Below, piece by piece: positions 37,664 to 46,180 of a stretch of 64,000 nucleotides of DNA. The translations under genes and the position numbers were made by a program. How positions within the stretch are numbered: the first letter of the stretch is position 1; each line of letters begins with the position of its first letter. Location of the stretch: assembly GCF_030518215.1 (NCBI RefSeq), contig NZ_JAULRT010000059.1:186001-250000 (forward strand), in the 5' to 3' direction. The notes below the pieces were generated by a model. The model did not search any database. It saw nothing but the letters and a program-made list of their open reading frames with translations, and was not told where the DNA came from. Origin of the DNA: Gilvimarinus algae. GTDB taxonomy: Bacteria > Pseudomonadota > Gammaproteobacteria > Pseudomonadales > Cellvibrionaceae.

Positions 37664-38818
37664 TTATCGGTGTTGTTTGAAATCGCCAGCCACCCAGGTG
37701 GCCGTTACGGCAAAGTCTTCGGTAAAGTGAACCAGGTCGGCGCGACACTGCTCGTCAATCCGGCCCAGGGTATCGGCGAGTCCCAGATACTCAGCCGGGT
37801 AAAGCGAGGCCATGCGCAAGCATTCATCCAGCGCCAGGCCTACATCGCGGTGGGCGATGCGCACGGCGTCGATCATGCCGATGGCGCTGCCCGCCAGACG
37901 ACCCTCGGCGTTGACCAGGGCACCGTCCTTTTCAAAGATTTCTTCACCGTAAATAGTGAAAGACTTTTGCTCGCTCCCTACGGTGGACATGGCGTCGGTG
38001 ACCAGATACACCTTGCCCCGGGGCTTAGCGCTAATGGCCACTCGCACCGAAGCCGGGTGCACATGGTGGTTATCGCAGATGATGCCGCACCAAGTGTCGG
38101 CCGAATCCAGGGCCGCACCTACCACACCCGGCTCGCGGCCGGTCTGCGGGCGCATGGCGTTGTACAGGTGAGTAAACCCGGATAGGCCCTCGTCAATGGC
38201 CGCCATGACCTGTTCGTAATGAGCATTGGTGTGGCCGCCACAGACGATAATGCCGGCTTCGACCAGCTGGCGGACCTGACCCGGCTGCGTGTGTTCTGGC
38301 GCAAGGGTGAGCATGACCCGCGTGGCGTCGAGGTGCGTCAGCCAGTCGAGGTCATCGCCCTCGATGTCTCGGATGTATTTGGCGTTGTGGGCGCCGCGCT
38401 TTTCCATATCGAAAAACGGCCCCTCGATGTGAATACCCAGTACCCCGCTCATACCCTGAGCCACGGCATCGGCTACCGCTTTGACGCCCGCCTGGTGGGT
38501 TTGGCGCGTGTCGCTGATCAGCGTGGGCAGCATGCCGGTCGTGCCTGTGGGACGATGGCCGTCCAGCATGGTTTGCAAGGCGCTGACGCTGGTGTCGTTG
38601 GTGAAGAAGGCGCCGCCGCCGCCGTTAACCTGCAGGTCAATAAAGCCGGGGGCGAGTATGCCGCCATCCAGCTCCACGAGCTGCGCGTCTGGAAAGTCTC
38701 GGACAACGTTGTCATTTTCGGATACAGCAATAATCGCTGAGCCGCCGATAATCAGTGCCTTATTGTCGAGAAACTGGTCGCCAGTAAAAATCCGGGCGCC
38801 GGTCAGGGCTTGCTTCAT
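37664..38818 (-). CDS. nagA: N-acetylglucosamine-6-phosphate deacetylase
   Basis: A zinc amidohydrolase of 384 residues that removes the acetyl group from GlcNAc-6-phosphate. Visible are APGFIDLQVNGGGG (first metal region), HIEGPFF with the metal-ligand Glu, CGGHTNAHYEQ, and FTHLYNAMRP. LVTDAMSTVGS near residue 277 carries the catalytic Asp. It is the first gene of the minus-strand cluster nagA-nagB-nagX. The 240-base gap to the divergent isomerase gene shows no operator I recognise, and no NagC or LacI regulator is in the window. Confidence 0.97.
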   Translation of the reverse strand: MKQALTGARIFTGDQFLDNKALIIGGSAIIAVSENDNVVRDFPDAQLVELDGGILAPGFIDLQVNGGGGAFFTNDTSVSALQTMLDGHRPTGTTGMLPTLISDTRQTHQAGVKAVADAVAQGMSGVLGIHIEGPFFDMEKRGAHNAKYIRDIEGDDLDWLTHLDATRVMLTLAPEHTQPGQVRQLVEAGIIVCGGHTNAHYEQVMAAIDEGLSGFTHLYNAMRPQTGREPGVVGAALDSADTWCGIICDNHHVHPASVRVAISAKPRGKVYLVTDAMSTVGSEQKSFTIYGEEIFEKDGALVNAEGRLAGSAIGMIDAVRIAHRDVGLALDECLRMASLYPAEYLGLADTLGRIDEQCRADLVHFTEDFAVTATWVAGDFKQHR

Positions 38819-39058
38819 CAGTGATTACCTGTTGTTGCGTTAGGCCGGGATGGCTGACAATCCCGAACGTTTCGACCTTATTATCGGCCGGAACGGGGGC
38901 TTTTGCAATCAGATGCGCAGTACGCACCAAAAACAAGCACTACTCGCAATGCCAAATGAGTGAGTATCGGTCTATTGGTAAGGCCAAACTGGTTGACCAA
39001 GGGTGGCCCTGGCTTTAGAGTATTGGCCTGTCGAATACACAAGCGGTGAGAGTGTTCT

Positions 39059-39691
39059 ATGAAAATTGCGTTGATGAACGAATTCAGTCAGGCGGGGAAA
39101 AACCCGGTCATTTTGCAAGAGCTTCAGGCGGTGGGTGCCGAGCAAAACCACCAAATTTTTAACGTTGGAATGGACGGTGACAATGATCATCGCCTGACAT
39201 ACATCCACCTGGGCATTATTGCCAGCTTGCTGCTTAACGCCAGGGCAGTAGACTTTGTCGTTAGTGGCTGCGGTACGGGTCAGGGCGCACTGATGTCGCT
39301 CAACGCTTACCTAGGGGTTTGCTGCGGTTACTGTATTGATCCGGCCGATGCCTACCTGTTCGCTCAGATCAACAATGGCAACGCGCTGGCCCTGCCGTTT
39401 GCCAAGGGTTTTGGTTGGGGCGCTGAGCTCAATATTCGCTACATTTTCGAAAAGGCTTTTACCGGCGTCACGGGTCAGGGCTACCCGCCTGAGCGCCGTG
39501 AATCCCAGGTGGCCAATGCCGGTATTCTCAACAGTGTTAAAGCTGCTACCGGTAAGCCCTATCTTGAGGGCATGGAAGCTTTGGACCCGGAGCTTGTGAA
39601 GCAAGCGGTGGGTGGTGAACGCTTTCAGCAGTGCTTCTTTGAACACTGTCAGGACAAGGACATAGAGGCGTTTGTGCGCCGTTTTGTCTGA
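39059..39691 (+). CDS. RpiB/LacA/LacB-family sugar-phosphate isomerase
   Basis: A 210-residue protein of the RpiB/LacAB fold, longer than RpiB itself (about 150). The catalytic-site region GCGTGQGALMSLN corresponds to the SGCGTGxG loop of the family, with GVCCGYCIDPADAYLFAQINNGNALAL following. The C-terminal extension (about 140-210) is found in a branch that acts on uronates or other sugars; some members replace KduI as 4-deoxy-5-ketouronate isomerases. Which sugar applies here is open. It is divergent from nagA and ends at a strong bidirectional terminator. Confidence 0.83.
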   Translation: MKIALMNEFSQAGKNPVILQELQAVGAEQNHQIFNVGMDGDNDHRLTYIHLGIIASLLLNARAVDFVVSGCGTGQGALMSLNAYLGVCCGYCIDPADAYLFAQINNGNALALPFAKGFGWGAELNIRYIFEKAFTGVTGQGYPPERRESQVANAGILNSVKAATGKPYLEGMEALDPELVKQAVGGERFQQCFFEHCQDKDIEAFVRRFV

Positions 39692-39704
39692 TCAATGTCA
39701 AAGC

Positions 39705-39742
39705 CACAAAAAAGCCCGGCCATTTGGCCGGGCTTTTTTGTG
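39705..39742. terminator. Bidirectional rho-independent terminator
   Basis: A perfect 17-base inverted repeat (CACAAAAAAGCCCGGCC / its complement) around ATTT, with A-runs on one side and T-runs on the other, lies between the convergent isomerase and universal-stress genes. It serves both. Confidence 0.93.
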
Positions 39743-39754
39743 AGTGCGAGGTGC

Positions 39755-40573
39755 TCAACCGTGGTTAATCACCATCACATCGGTATCGAGCGCATCGATA
39801 AGGCGCTCGGCGGTGTTGCCGCGGCGCGTCTTGGTCATGCCGTTTTGTCCCAGTGTCCCCATGACCACCAGGTCGGCATTGATTTCTTCGGCGATTTTGG
39901 ACACCACGTCAGAGGTATAGCCGTGATCCACATGAATGTGGTCAGCCGCGAGCCCCGTCTCTTTGACCAGGCGGCCGCGGTCGGGGTAATGCATGGAGTC
40001 GAGATAGCCATTGACCACGTGCAGGTCGGCGTTGTAAACGCCGCTGATATTGCGTGCGGCCGTCAGGATTTTCTGATTGAGCTCAATTTGCACATCGCGG
40101 GTTGCCTGGAAGTTCACCGCTGCCAGAACGGTCTTGCGCTGGTCGTGGGCACCGGGGCGAATCAGAACCACCGGGCAGTAGGCCCCTTTGAGCAGGTCCC
40201 ACTTGGATTCGGTAAAGAGGAAGCGGCGAGCTCCGCTCTTGGCGTGTACCGGCAGATAAATCAAGTCAGCATTGGCGCGTTTGGCCGATTGCATAATCGA
40301 CTCTTGCCACTCAGACGACCAGGACACCTCAATCAGGTGCTCAACGCCGGCTTCGTTCAGGACGCTGCGAATTTTCTCTTCAAACCAGCTCTGGTCGCGA
40401 ACCAGGTTTGCGTTGTAGGCGCGCGTGTCCACCGCGTCGCCGTCGACGGCGACAAAAACGTGCACAAAGGGTTTAACTTCTTGCAGTTGTGAGGTCATTT
40501 TCACGCGTTCCAGAGCGACGTGTTGCTCGTCGTTCGGGTCCACAACTACAAACATCTTCTGCTGTTTGGACAT
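39755..40573 (-). CDS. Tandem-domain universal stress protein (UspE-like)
   Basis: A 272-residue protein with two UspA domains: about residues 5-140, ending CPVVLIRPG, and 145-272, ending DTDVMVINHG. The second carries the nucleotide-loop motif VVMGTLGQNGMTKTRRGNTAERLI, close to the Gx2Gx9GS/T ATP-binding pattern. UspE-type proteins support survival under stress, motility and adhesion. It is monocistronic with a shared terminator. Confidence 0.92.
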   Translation of the reverse strand: MSKQQKMFVVVDPNDEQHVALERVKMTSQLQEVKPFVHVFVAVDGDAVDTRAYNANLVRDQSWFEEKIRSVLNEAGVEHLIEVSWSSEWQESIMQSAKRANADLIYLPVHAKSGARRFLFTESKWDLLKGAYCPVVLIRPGAHDQRKTVLAAVNFQATRDVQIELNQKILTAARNISGVYNADLHVVNGYLDSMHYPDRGRLVKETGLAADHIHVDHGYTSDVVSKIAEEINADLVVMGTLGQNGMTKTRRGNTAERLIDALDTDVMVINHG

Positions 40574-40745
40574 GGGTTCTCCTGGTTATCCCTCTTACTC
40601 TTGCGTCAGCTCGGGCGCGGCTTTGCCGGTCGCGCCATTTCTTTATTGGAGGGCCAAGCATAGCAACTTGCCGGCGCTGTGGGTAGCGCGGTGTTGGCGC
40701 GTGCAGGGTACAATAGCGATTTTTTACCACTGGGGTATCGACCTT

Positions 40746-41228
40746 ATGGCACAACTTACCGCCACGGCCTTTGCCGAGTTGACTGAAGGGCAGAGCGCGG
40801 ACTACCAGAAAACCTTGACGGCGGCGGATATCGCGCTGTTTGCTGCCACCAGCGGCGACGTCAACCCTGTCCATCTGGACCGCGATTATGCCGCCACGAC
40901 CGTTTTTGGCGAGCCCATTGGCCATGGCATGTGGCTCGGTGCACTGGTTTCCGCGGCTATCGCCACCCGCCTGCCGGGGCCGGGTAGTGTCTATCGCGCC
41001 CAGTCGCTGCAATTCAAGCAGCCCATTAAAGTGGGTGATACCGCGCAGGTGACTCTGACCATCAAAGAACTCAAGACGCGCACCCGGCTGGCGGTTATAG
41101 ACTGTCAGGTACGCAATCAGGATGGGGTATTGTTGGCCCGCGGCGAGGCTGAAGTCATTGCGCCTGCCGAGGGCGGCACCATTGAGGCGCCGGCACTGCC
41201 CAAGGTCACTGTGAGCACATCCGGCTAA
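40746..41228 (+). CDS. MaoC-family (R)-specific enoyl-CoA hydratase
   Basis: A 160-residue hot-dog-fold hydratase resembling PhaJ. The catalytic pair is in the hydratase-2 motif: Asp in the FAATSGDVNPVHLD segment and the following His. GHGMWLGALVSAAI forms the central helix. Such enzymes hydrate trans-2-enoyl-CoA to (R)-3-hydroxyacyl-CoA, supplying polyhydroxyalkanoate or lipid pathways. The ATG at 40746 is chosen because the longer frame upstream adds no conserved sequence. TACAAT at 40709-40714 is a likely -10. Length agrees with PhaJ. Confidence 0.9.
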   Translation: MAQLTATAFAELTEGQSADYQKTLTAADIALFAATSGDVNPVHLDRDYAATTVFGEPIGHGMWLGALVSAAIATRLPGPGSVYRAQSLQFKQPIKVGDTAQVTLTIKELKTRTRLAVIDCQVRNQDGVLLARGEAEVIAPAEGGTIEAPALPKVTVSTSG

Positions 41229-41250
41229 CTTAACGCACCTGCGCGGAGGT

Positions 41251-41511
41251 GCTGGTATTTCAAGGGCTCGCGTTCGGCCAAACGCCGGTGACGGTGCACC
41301 GCCCAGGCCACGTTCTCGGAGCTTTCAGGCAGGCCGGTATTCGTCGTTGACGCTTGTCGATGGGTTGGGATACACCACTCAAAATGATGGCGCCTGGATT
41401 GCGAATCTGCCCGAAAGCTTGGGCACGGGTGGGTTTTCCGTCAGCTTGCAGCCCCCTGTGCCGCACCATTCACCCGGCAATGTTATTTCCGGCCTGATGG
41501 CGCCTAACTGA
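41251..41511 (+). pseudogene. Possible decayed coding remnant
   Basis: The 275 bases between the MaoC gene and rnt contain a protein-like open stretch without a start codon. Its last 57 codons (41338-41508) read smoothly through YSSLTLVDGLGYTTQNDGAW and GLMAPN to a TGA. Nearby frames are broken by stops. It might be the tail of a lost secreted phosphatase or similar enzyme, but no family is recognised and chance is not excluded. Confidence 0.25.
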
Positions 41512-42160
41512 GCGGTGGAGGCCAGCCGCCGAGTTCCTGCCAGCGATTGATGATCAGGCAGAAGAGCTCGGCGGTTTTTTCAGCATCATAGGCGGCCGAG
41601 TGGGCGGCGCTGTTGGAAAACTCTATGCCCGCGAGCTGGCAGGTTTTGGCCAGTACCGTATGGCCAAATGCCAAGCCGGACAAGGTGGCGGTGTCGAAGC
41701 AGGAAAAGGGGTGAAAAGGGTTACGCTTAATCTCGCAACGCTCGATGGCGGCGTTGACAAACCCCAGGTCAAAGTGGGCGTTGTGGCCCACCATCACGGC
41801 GCGGTTGCAGCCGTGATGGCGTACGGCGCGGCGAATACCCTGCAGCAGCTCGGTCATCGCGATCAGCTCCGGGTCTGCCAGGCGGTCACTGCTCTCAAGA
41901 TCAATGCCGGTGAAGTCCAGCGCCGACTGTTCAATATTGGCGCCTTCAAACGGCTCTATGTGGTAGGCGAGGGTTTCGTCGGGGCGCAGCAGACCGTCAT
42001 CATCCATGGTCAGGGTGACGGCCGCCACCTCCAGCAGCGCATCCCGTGCACTGTTAAAGCCACCGGTTTCTACATCCACGACCACTGGCAAAAAGCCGCG
42101 GAAGCGCTGGGCCATGGGCGAGGCATTGTCTTTTTCGAACTCGGGCGGCTGGGGTTTCAC
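41504..42160 (-). CDS. rnt: Ribonuclease T
   Basis: A 3'-5' exoribonuclease that trims tRNA and other RNA 3' ends. The 218-residue product has the DEDDh motifs in order: VDVETGGF (Asp and Glu), VGHNAHFDLGFVNAAIE, and HSAAYDAEKTAELF (His and Asp). RNPFHPFSCFDTATLSGLAFG is a strong RNase T signature. Length is close to E. coli (215). It follows pyrC on the opposite reading order: rnt's start lies 16 bases from pyrC's stop only by position, both transcribed leftward with pyrC upstream. The pair is common in Pseudomonas-like genomes. Confidence 0.97.
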   Translation of the reverse strand: MKPQPPEFEKDNASPMAQRFRGFLPVVVDVETGGFNSARDALLEVAAVTLTMDDDGLLRPDETLAYHIEPFEGANIEQSALDFTGIDLESSDRLADPELIAMTELLQGIRRAVRHHGCNRAVMVGHNAHFDLGFVNAAIERCEIKRNPFHPFSCFDTATLSGLAFGHTVLAKTCQLAGIEFSNSAAHSAAYDAEKTAELFCLIINRWQELGGWPPPLS

Positions 42161-42176
42161 AAACAGTCCTTAGGGA

Positions 42177-43205
42177 TTAAGCCTTTATTTGCCAATTGAG
42201 TGTCTCGCCGGCGCACAGCGGCACGATGTGTTCGTCCAGATAGGTTAGCTGAGCGGGCAGCTGCCAGGGAGTATTCACCAGCGTTATGGTGTCCCGGTTG
42301 CGCGGTAGGCCGTAAAAGTCCGGCCCGAAATGGCTGGCAAAGCCTTCCAGTTTGTCCAACTCGCCGGCCGAGTCAAAGGCCTCGGCATAGAGCTCAATGG
42401 CACTGTAAGCGGTGTAGCTGCCCGCGCAGCCGCAGGCTGCCTCCTTTTTACTTTTGGCGTGGGGCGCTGAGTCGGTGCCGAGAAAGAATTTGGGGTTGCC
42501 ACTGGTGGCCGCTTGCAGCAGAGCCTGTTGGTGGCTCTGGCGTTTGAGAATCGGCAGGCAATAATAGTGGGGGCGAATGCCACCGGCGAGCATGTGATTG
42601 CGGTTGTAAAGCAGGTGGTGGGCGGTAATCGTGGCGCCCACATTGGCCGGCGCCGCTTTGACAAACTCAGCGGCATCGGCGGTGGTAATGTGCTCAAGCA
42701 CAATCCTGAGGCTCGGAAAATCTTTAACCACCCGGCTCAAGGTGCGATCAAGGAAGGTCTTTTCCCGGTCGAAGATATCGATGGCCGAGTCGGTGACTTC
42801 GCCGTGAATCAGCAGGTAAACGCCCTCGCGCTGCATGGCTTCGAGTGTTGGGTAGACGTTGTTAATGTCGGTGACGCCCGAGTCCGAGTTGGTAGTGGCG
42901 CCGGCGGGATAGAGTTTGCAGGCCACTACCCCAGCGGCTTTTGCCCGCGCGATGTCTTCGGCGCTGGTGTTGTCCGTGAGATAGAGCACCATCAGCGGAT
43001 CGAAGTCACCTTTGGCCTGAGAGAGAATGCGCTCGCGATAGGCCAGTGCCTGTTCGGCGTTTTGTACCGGTGGCACCAGATTGGGCATGACAATGGTACG
43101 GCGGAACTGGCGTGCTGCGTCCGGCACAGTGCGTCTCAGGGCATCGCCGTCGCGCAGGTGAATGTGCCAGTCATCTGGCCGGGTGAGGACAATTTCTCGG
43201 GTCAT
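42177..43205 (-). CDS. pyrC: Dihydroorotase (PyrC type)
   Basis: Zinc amidohydrolase of 342 residues that closes carbamoyl-aspartate to dihydroorotate in pyrimidine synthesis. The N-terminus [14 protein letters not shown] supplies the HxH zinc ligands. [16 protein letters not shown] contains the lysine expected to be carboxylated. [14 protein letters not shown] and [17 protein letters not shown] complete the site. The ATG at 43205 fits the family; a longer frame to 43244 adds nothing conserved. It lies just upstream of rnt in the same direction and probably shares its transcript. Confidence 0.97.
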   Translation of the reverse strand: MTREIVLTRPDDWHIHLRDGDALRRTVPDAARQFRRTIVMPNLVPPVQNAEQALAYRERILSQAKGDFDPLMVLYLTDNTSAEDIARAKAAGVVACKLYPAGATTNSDSGVTDINNVYPTLEAMQREGVYLLIHGEVTDSAIDIFDREKTFLDRTLSRVVKDFPSLRIVLEHITTADAAEFVKAAPANVGATITAHHLLYNRNHMLAGGIRPHYYCLPILKRQSHQQALLQAATSGNPKFFLGTDSAPHAKSKKEAACGCAGSYTAYSAIELYAEAFDSAGELDKLEGFASHFGPDFYGLPRNRDTITLVNTPWQLPAQLTYLDEHIVPLCAGETLNWQIKA

Positions 43206-43383
43206 GGTGTGTCTGTCGCTGGGTAAAGGCTCGCATCCTAGCAAAATTGCCGCTAAAGCGCAGCCGCAAGGGGCCGATAGCCTGTGTGATACTCGCCGGC
43301 GTTGGCCGCAGCGGGGGCAATTTATGCATCAGTGGATGTTAGGTGTCTTGACGCGTTACACGCGTAAGTGGGAGAGCACACAG

Positions 43384-44286
43384 GTGAAGTCTAGGTTTTT
43401 GGTGCCCTTGATGCACGCGCTTGCGGGTGCGGCGATCAGTGTGCAAGCCGCGGCAGCGAGCTTTTCCGGCCCTATGGAAACCACCCAGTGGCGGGTGGAT
43501 GCCAGCGTCTTCGCCTGTAAGCTCTATCAGCAAGTGCCATTGCTTGGGCAGGCGGTGTTTCTGCACCGCGCCGGCGAGCAGCAGCGCTTTTATCTCAGTG
43601 AGATCAATCGCCAGCTCGCACCGGGCGAGGCGCGCCTCTACGCCCTGACGCCGAGCTGGCGCGCGTTCGGTCAGCATCAGGAGCTGGGGAGTGTCACCAT
43701 TGAAGAGGGCGATGAGCCTATTCGCCTCGGCTGGCGTGACTCCCAGCCACTGATGGCCCAACTTCACGAGGGGCATCAGCTGCTGCTGCGCGGTGATGCC
43801 TGGTACGAGGGCGAAAGTGGCGTGGATGTGGTCATTGAGCCAATTCGCTTTCGCCAAGCACTGGGCGAGTTTCAGGATTGCCTGGGTAGGCTGCTGCCGG
43901 TGAATTACGATCAGATTCGCCGCTCCTCGGTGCACTTTCCCGGTGGTACGGAAGAGTTTGATGACGCCGAGCGTGAGCGTCTGGATAACCTCGCCCGTTA
44001 TGTACTGGCCGATCCTTACGTGACCGCTTTGGTGGTGGATGGCCACACCGATGGCACCGGCCTGCGCGCCGAAAATCTGGAGTTGTCCAAGCGGCGAGCG
44101 GAGTTTGTGGTGGCCTATTTGGTCGAGCGCGGTGTGCCCGAGGATCTGGTGCAGGTGCGCTGGCACGGCGAACGTTACCCCGTGGCCTCGAACCGCACAG
44201 TGGCTGGCCGGGCGGAAAACCGCCGAGTGACCGTCAGAGTCGATCGGTTTGAACCGGACCCGGACGCCATCGCCCGCGCTGACTGA
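43384..44286 (+). CDS. motY: MotY-like flagellar stator-assembly protein with OmpA domain
   Basis: A 300-residue exported protein. The N-terminal domain (residues about 25-165) matches MotY in layout (TTQWRVDASVFACKLYQQVPLLGQA, then the FQDCLGRLLP cysteine). The C-terminal OmpA peptidoglycan-binding domain begins near residue 185 (VDGHTDGTG, LSKRRAEFVVAYL, AENRRVTV). MotY forms the T-ring that holds Na+-type or dual stators around the polar flagellar motor. I use GTG 43384, which has GGGAG nine bases upstream and gives a clean signal peptide; an ATG at 43324 is the alternative. No flagellar genes are adjacent, which is normal for motY. Confidence 0.85.
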   Translation: MKSRFLVPLMHALAGAAISVQAAAASFSGPMETTQWRVDASVFACKLYQQVPLLGQAVFLHRAGEQQRFYLSEINRQLAPGEARLYALTPSWRAFGQHQELGSVTIEEGDEPIRLGWRDSQPLMAQLHEGHQLLLRGDAWYEGESGVDVVIEPIRFRQALGEFQDCLGRLLPVNYDQIRRSSVHFPGGTEEFDDAERERLDNLARYVLADPYVTALVVDGHTDGTGLRAENLELSKRRAEFVVAYLVERGVPEDLVQVRWHGERYPVASNRTVAGRAENRRVTVRVDRFEPDPDAIARAD

Positions 44287-44340
44287 GTTGTTTCAGGCTG
44301 ATACCTCTGAAAACAGGCGTGTAAATTTTTATCAACTCCC

Positions 44341-44368
44341 GGAATTTTCATCTGCCAACTGTGTCAAA
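44341..44368 (+). promoter_or_regulatory. Sigma-E-like promoter for the DegQ/MucD protease
   Basis: GGAATTT (44341-44347), a 16-base spacer, and TCAAA (44364-44368) match the RpoE consensus GGAACTT-N16-TCAAA at 11 of 12 positions, 61 bases before the protease ATG. Confidence 0.7.
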
Positions 44369-44429
44369 ACGCACGTTCAATGGCCGCCAGCAGCGGCTTT
44401 GGTAGCAACGACACAGAGGTAGTGATTAC

Positions 44430-45830
44430 ATGCAACACTGGGTGTCCAGCAACAAGCTGTTTTTAAGTTTACTTCTGATGGTGTCCGCGCTGACCGCGCG
44501 CGCCGCCGCTCTTCCCGAGTTCACCGAGCTTATCGAAAACAGTGCCCCGGCGGTGGTGAAAATCACCACCAGCAAGACCATCAGCTCGGGCCAGTCGCCG
44601 TTTGGCCAGATGCCATTTGATCAACAGCGCGAGCTGCCCCCATGGTTTCCCCAGCCATCGCCGCAAGAGCGCCATGCGCAATCCATGGGTTCGGGCTTTA
44701 TCATCAGTGACGATGGCTACATCCTCACCAACAACCACGTAGTCGATGGCGCCGATGAGGTCACGGTGCGCCTTCATGACAAGCGCGAATTTGTCGCCAA
44801 GTCTATCGGCGTGGACCCCTTATCCGACCTGGCGCTTTTGAAAATTGAGGCCGAGGGCTTGCCTAAACTGAGCTTCGCCAAACCCGGCAGTCTCAAAGTC
44901 GGGCAGTGGGTGGTGGCCATTGGCTCGCCCTTTGGGTTGGACTATTCGGCCAGCGCCGGTATTGTCAGTGCCCTGGGCCGCTCCATCAGCTCTAACCAAA
45001 GTCAGTATATTCCCTTTATCCAGACGGATGTAGCAATCAACCCGGGCAACTCGGGCGGGCCGCTGTTTAATCTCAAGGGTGAAGTGGTGGGCATCAACTC
45101 ACAGATTTACACCCGCTCGGGCGGCTCCAATGGCCTGTCGTTCTCCATTCCCTCGGATGTGGCGGAAGAGGTCATCGCCCAGCTGATGGAAAACGGCAGT
45201 GTCGAGCGCGGCTGGCTCGGGGTTTACATTACCGACGTGGATCGCGACCTGGCCATCTCCTTTGGCCTGGATAAGCCGATTGGCGCTTTGGTGAATGACC
45301 TGGAACCGGACAGCCCTGCCGAAAAAAGCGGCCTCAAGCCCAGCGATGTGATTATTGCCTTTGATGGCGATGAGGTGAGCGATGCCGGCATGCTGACGCA
45401 GATGGTCGGCCGGGTATCCCCGGGTACCGAAGTGGAGCTGACCGTTATGCGCAGCGGCAAGCGCAAAACGCTCGAGGTCACTCTGGGTGAGCGAGAGGCC
45501 CAAGAGCAACTGGCGAGCAGCAACAGTCGCAAGAACGGCTCAGCCCTGGATCGCCTGGGGCTGAAGCTTGATGACATTGATGAGCGCTACCGCGAGCGCT
45601 GGAAAATCGATGGCGGTGTGCTGGTGCGTCAGGTTGAACCCAACTCCCCGGCTGCCGAGACGGGCCTGCGCCCGGGCGATGTGATTGTCCAGCTCGGTTA
45701 CGATGAGGTGACTGATATCGACAGCTATCACAGCTTGCTGGAAGCGCTGCCCGAGGACAAGCTTTTGCCGGTGCGCTTCTATCGGCGCGGTCAACCCCTG
45801 ATCCGCACCATCAAGATCACCAGTGAGTGA
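44430..45830 (+). CDS. degQ: DegP/DegQ-family periplasmic serine protease (MucD-like)
   Basis: A periplasmic HtrA protease-chaperone of 466 residues. The signal peptide ends near ARAA (residue 26). The trypsin-like domain has His103 (NNHVVDGAD), Asp133 (DPLSDLAL) and Ser208 (NPGNSGGPL). Two PDZ domains follow (about 265-355 and 375-460). The Gln/Pro-rich insertion before the protease core (SPFGQMPFDQQRELPPWF) corresponds to the LA loop. In Pseudomonas the equivalent mucD sits in the rpoE operon. Here it is 4 kb upstream of it, but with its own sigma-E-like promoter. It likely degrades misfolded envelope proteins. Confidence 0.95.
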   Translation: MQHWVSSNKLFLSLLLMVSALTARAAALPEFTELIENSAPAVVKITTSKTISSGQSPFGQMPFDQQRELPPWFPQPSPQERHAQSMGSGFIISDDGYILTNNHVVDGADEVTVRLHDKREFVAKSIGVDPLSDLALLKIEAEGLPKLSFAKPGSLKVGQWVVAIGSPFGLDYSASAGIVSALGRSISSNQSQYIPFIQTDVAINPGNSGGPLFNLKGEVVGINSQIYTRSGGSNGLSFSIPSDVAEEVIAQLMENGSVERGWLGVYITDVDRDLAISFGLDKPIGALVNDLEPDSPAEKSGLKPSDVIIAFDGDEVSDAGMLTQMVGRVSPGTEVELTVMRSGKRKTLEVTLGEREAQEQLASSNSRKNGSALDRLGLKLDDIDERYRERWKIDGGVLVRQVEPNSPAAETGLRPGDVIVQLGYDEVTDIDSYHSLLEALPEDKLLPVRFYRRGQPLIRTIKITSE

Positions 45831-45834
45831 GCAG

Positions 45835-45862
45835 GCAGGGCGGCGCAAACGCGCCGCCCTGC
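45835..45862. terminator. GC-rich hairpin after the protease gene
   Basis: A perfect 12-base stem GCAGGGCGGCGC / GCGCCGCCCTGC with AAAC loop begins 5 bases after the stop. The T-tract is poor (TGCGTTTC), so termination may be partial. Confidence 0.6.
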
Positions 45863-45885
45863 TGCGTTTCACAACCTGGGTAAGG

Positions 45886-45891
45886 TATAAT
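45886..45891 (+). promoter_or_regulatory. -10 element of the sdhE promoter
   Basis: A perfect TATAAT lies 31 bases before the sdhE GTG. No convincing -35 is present at normal spacing, so only the -10 is called. Confidence 0.4.
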
Positions 45892-45921
45892 GCCGCTTTA
45901 ACGACTCGTTCGAGGTATTGA

Positions 45922-46173
45922 GTGGAACGAAATCGACTTTTCTGGGGAAGCCGTCGGGGGATGCTGGAGCTGGATCTGGTGCTCTTGCCGTTTCTTGAGA
46001 ACGTCTACCCGGGGCTAGAGCAGGCAGACAAGGAACGCTACTGGAAACTGCTCGAATGCGAGGATCAGGACATGTTTGTCTGGTTCATGCGCCGCCAAGA
46101 CCCTTCTGACCCTGAACTGCAAAGGATTGTGCAAATTGTTCGCGACAACACAGGCATCCCCCAAACCCCTTGA
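45922..46173 (+). CDS. sdhE: FAD assembly factor SdhE
   Basis: An 83-residue SdhE (YgfY) protein, which helps attach FAD covalently to succinate dehydrogenase and fumarate reductase flavoprotein subunits. The RGxxE motif is Arg12-Gly-Met-Leu-Glu16, followed by the five-helix core ([25 protein letters not shown]). Start is GTG with GAGG upstream. The ygfX-like gene begins immediately after, the standard arrangement. nadB, another FAD enzyme, lies convergently just beyond. The sdh operon itself is not in the window. Confidence 0.93.
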   Translation: MERNRLFWGSRRGMLELDLVLLPFLENVYPGLEQADKERYWKLLECEDQDMFVWFMRRQDPSDPELQRIVQIVRDNTGIPQTP

Positions 46174-46180
46174 ATCCGCT

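Noticed and set aside
38819-39058. NagC or NagR operator between nagA and the isomerase
   Set aside because: No palindrome of convincing quality; control left open.
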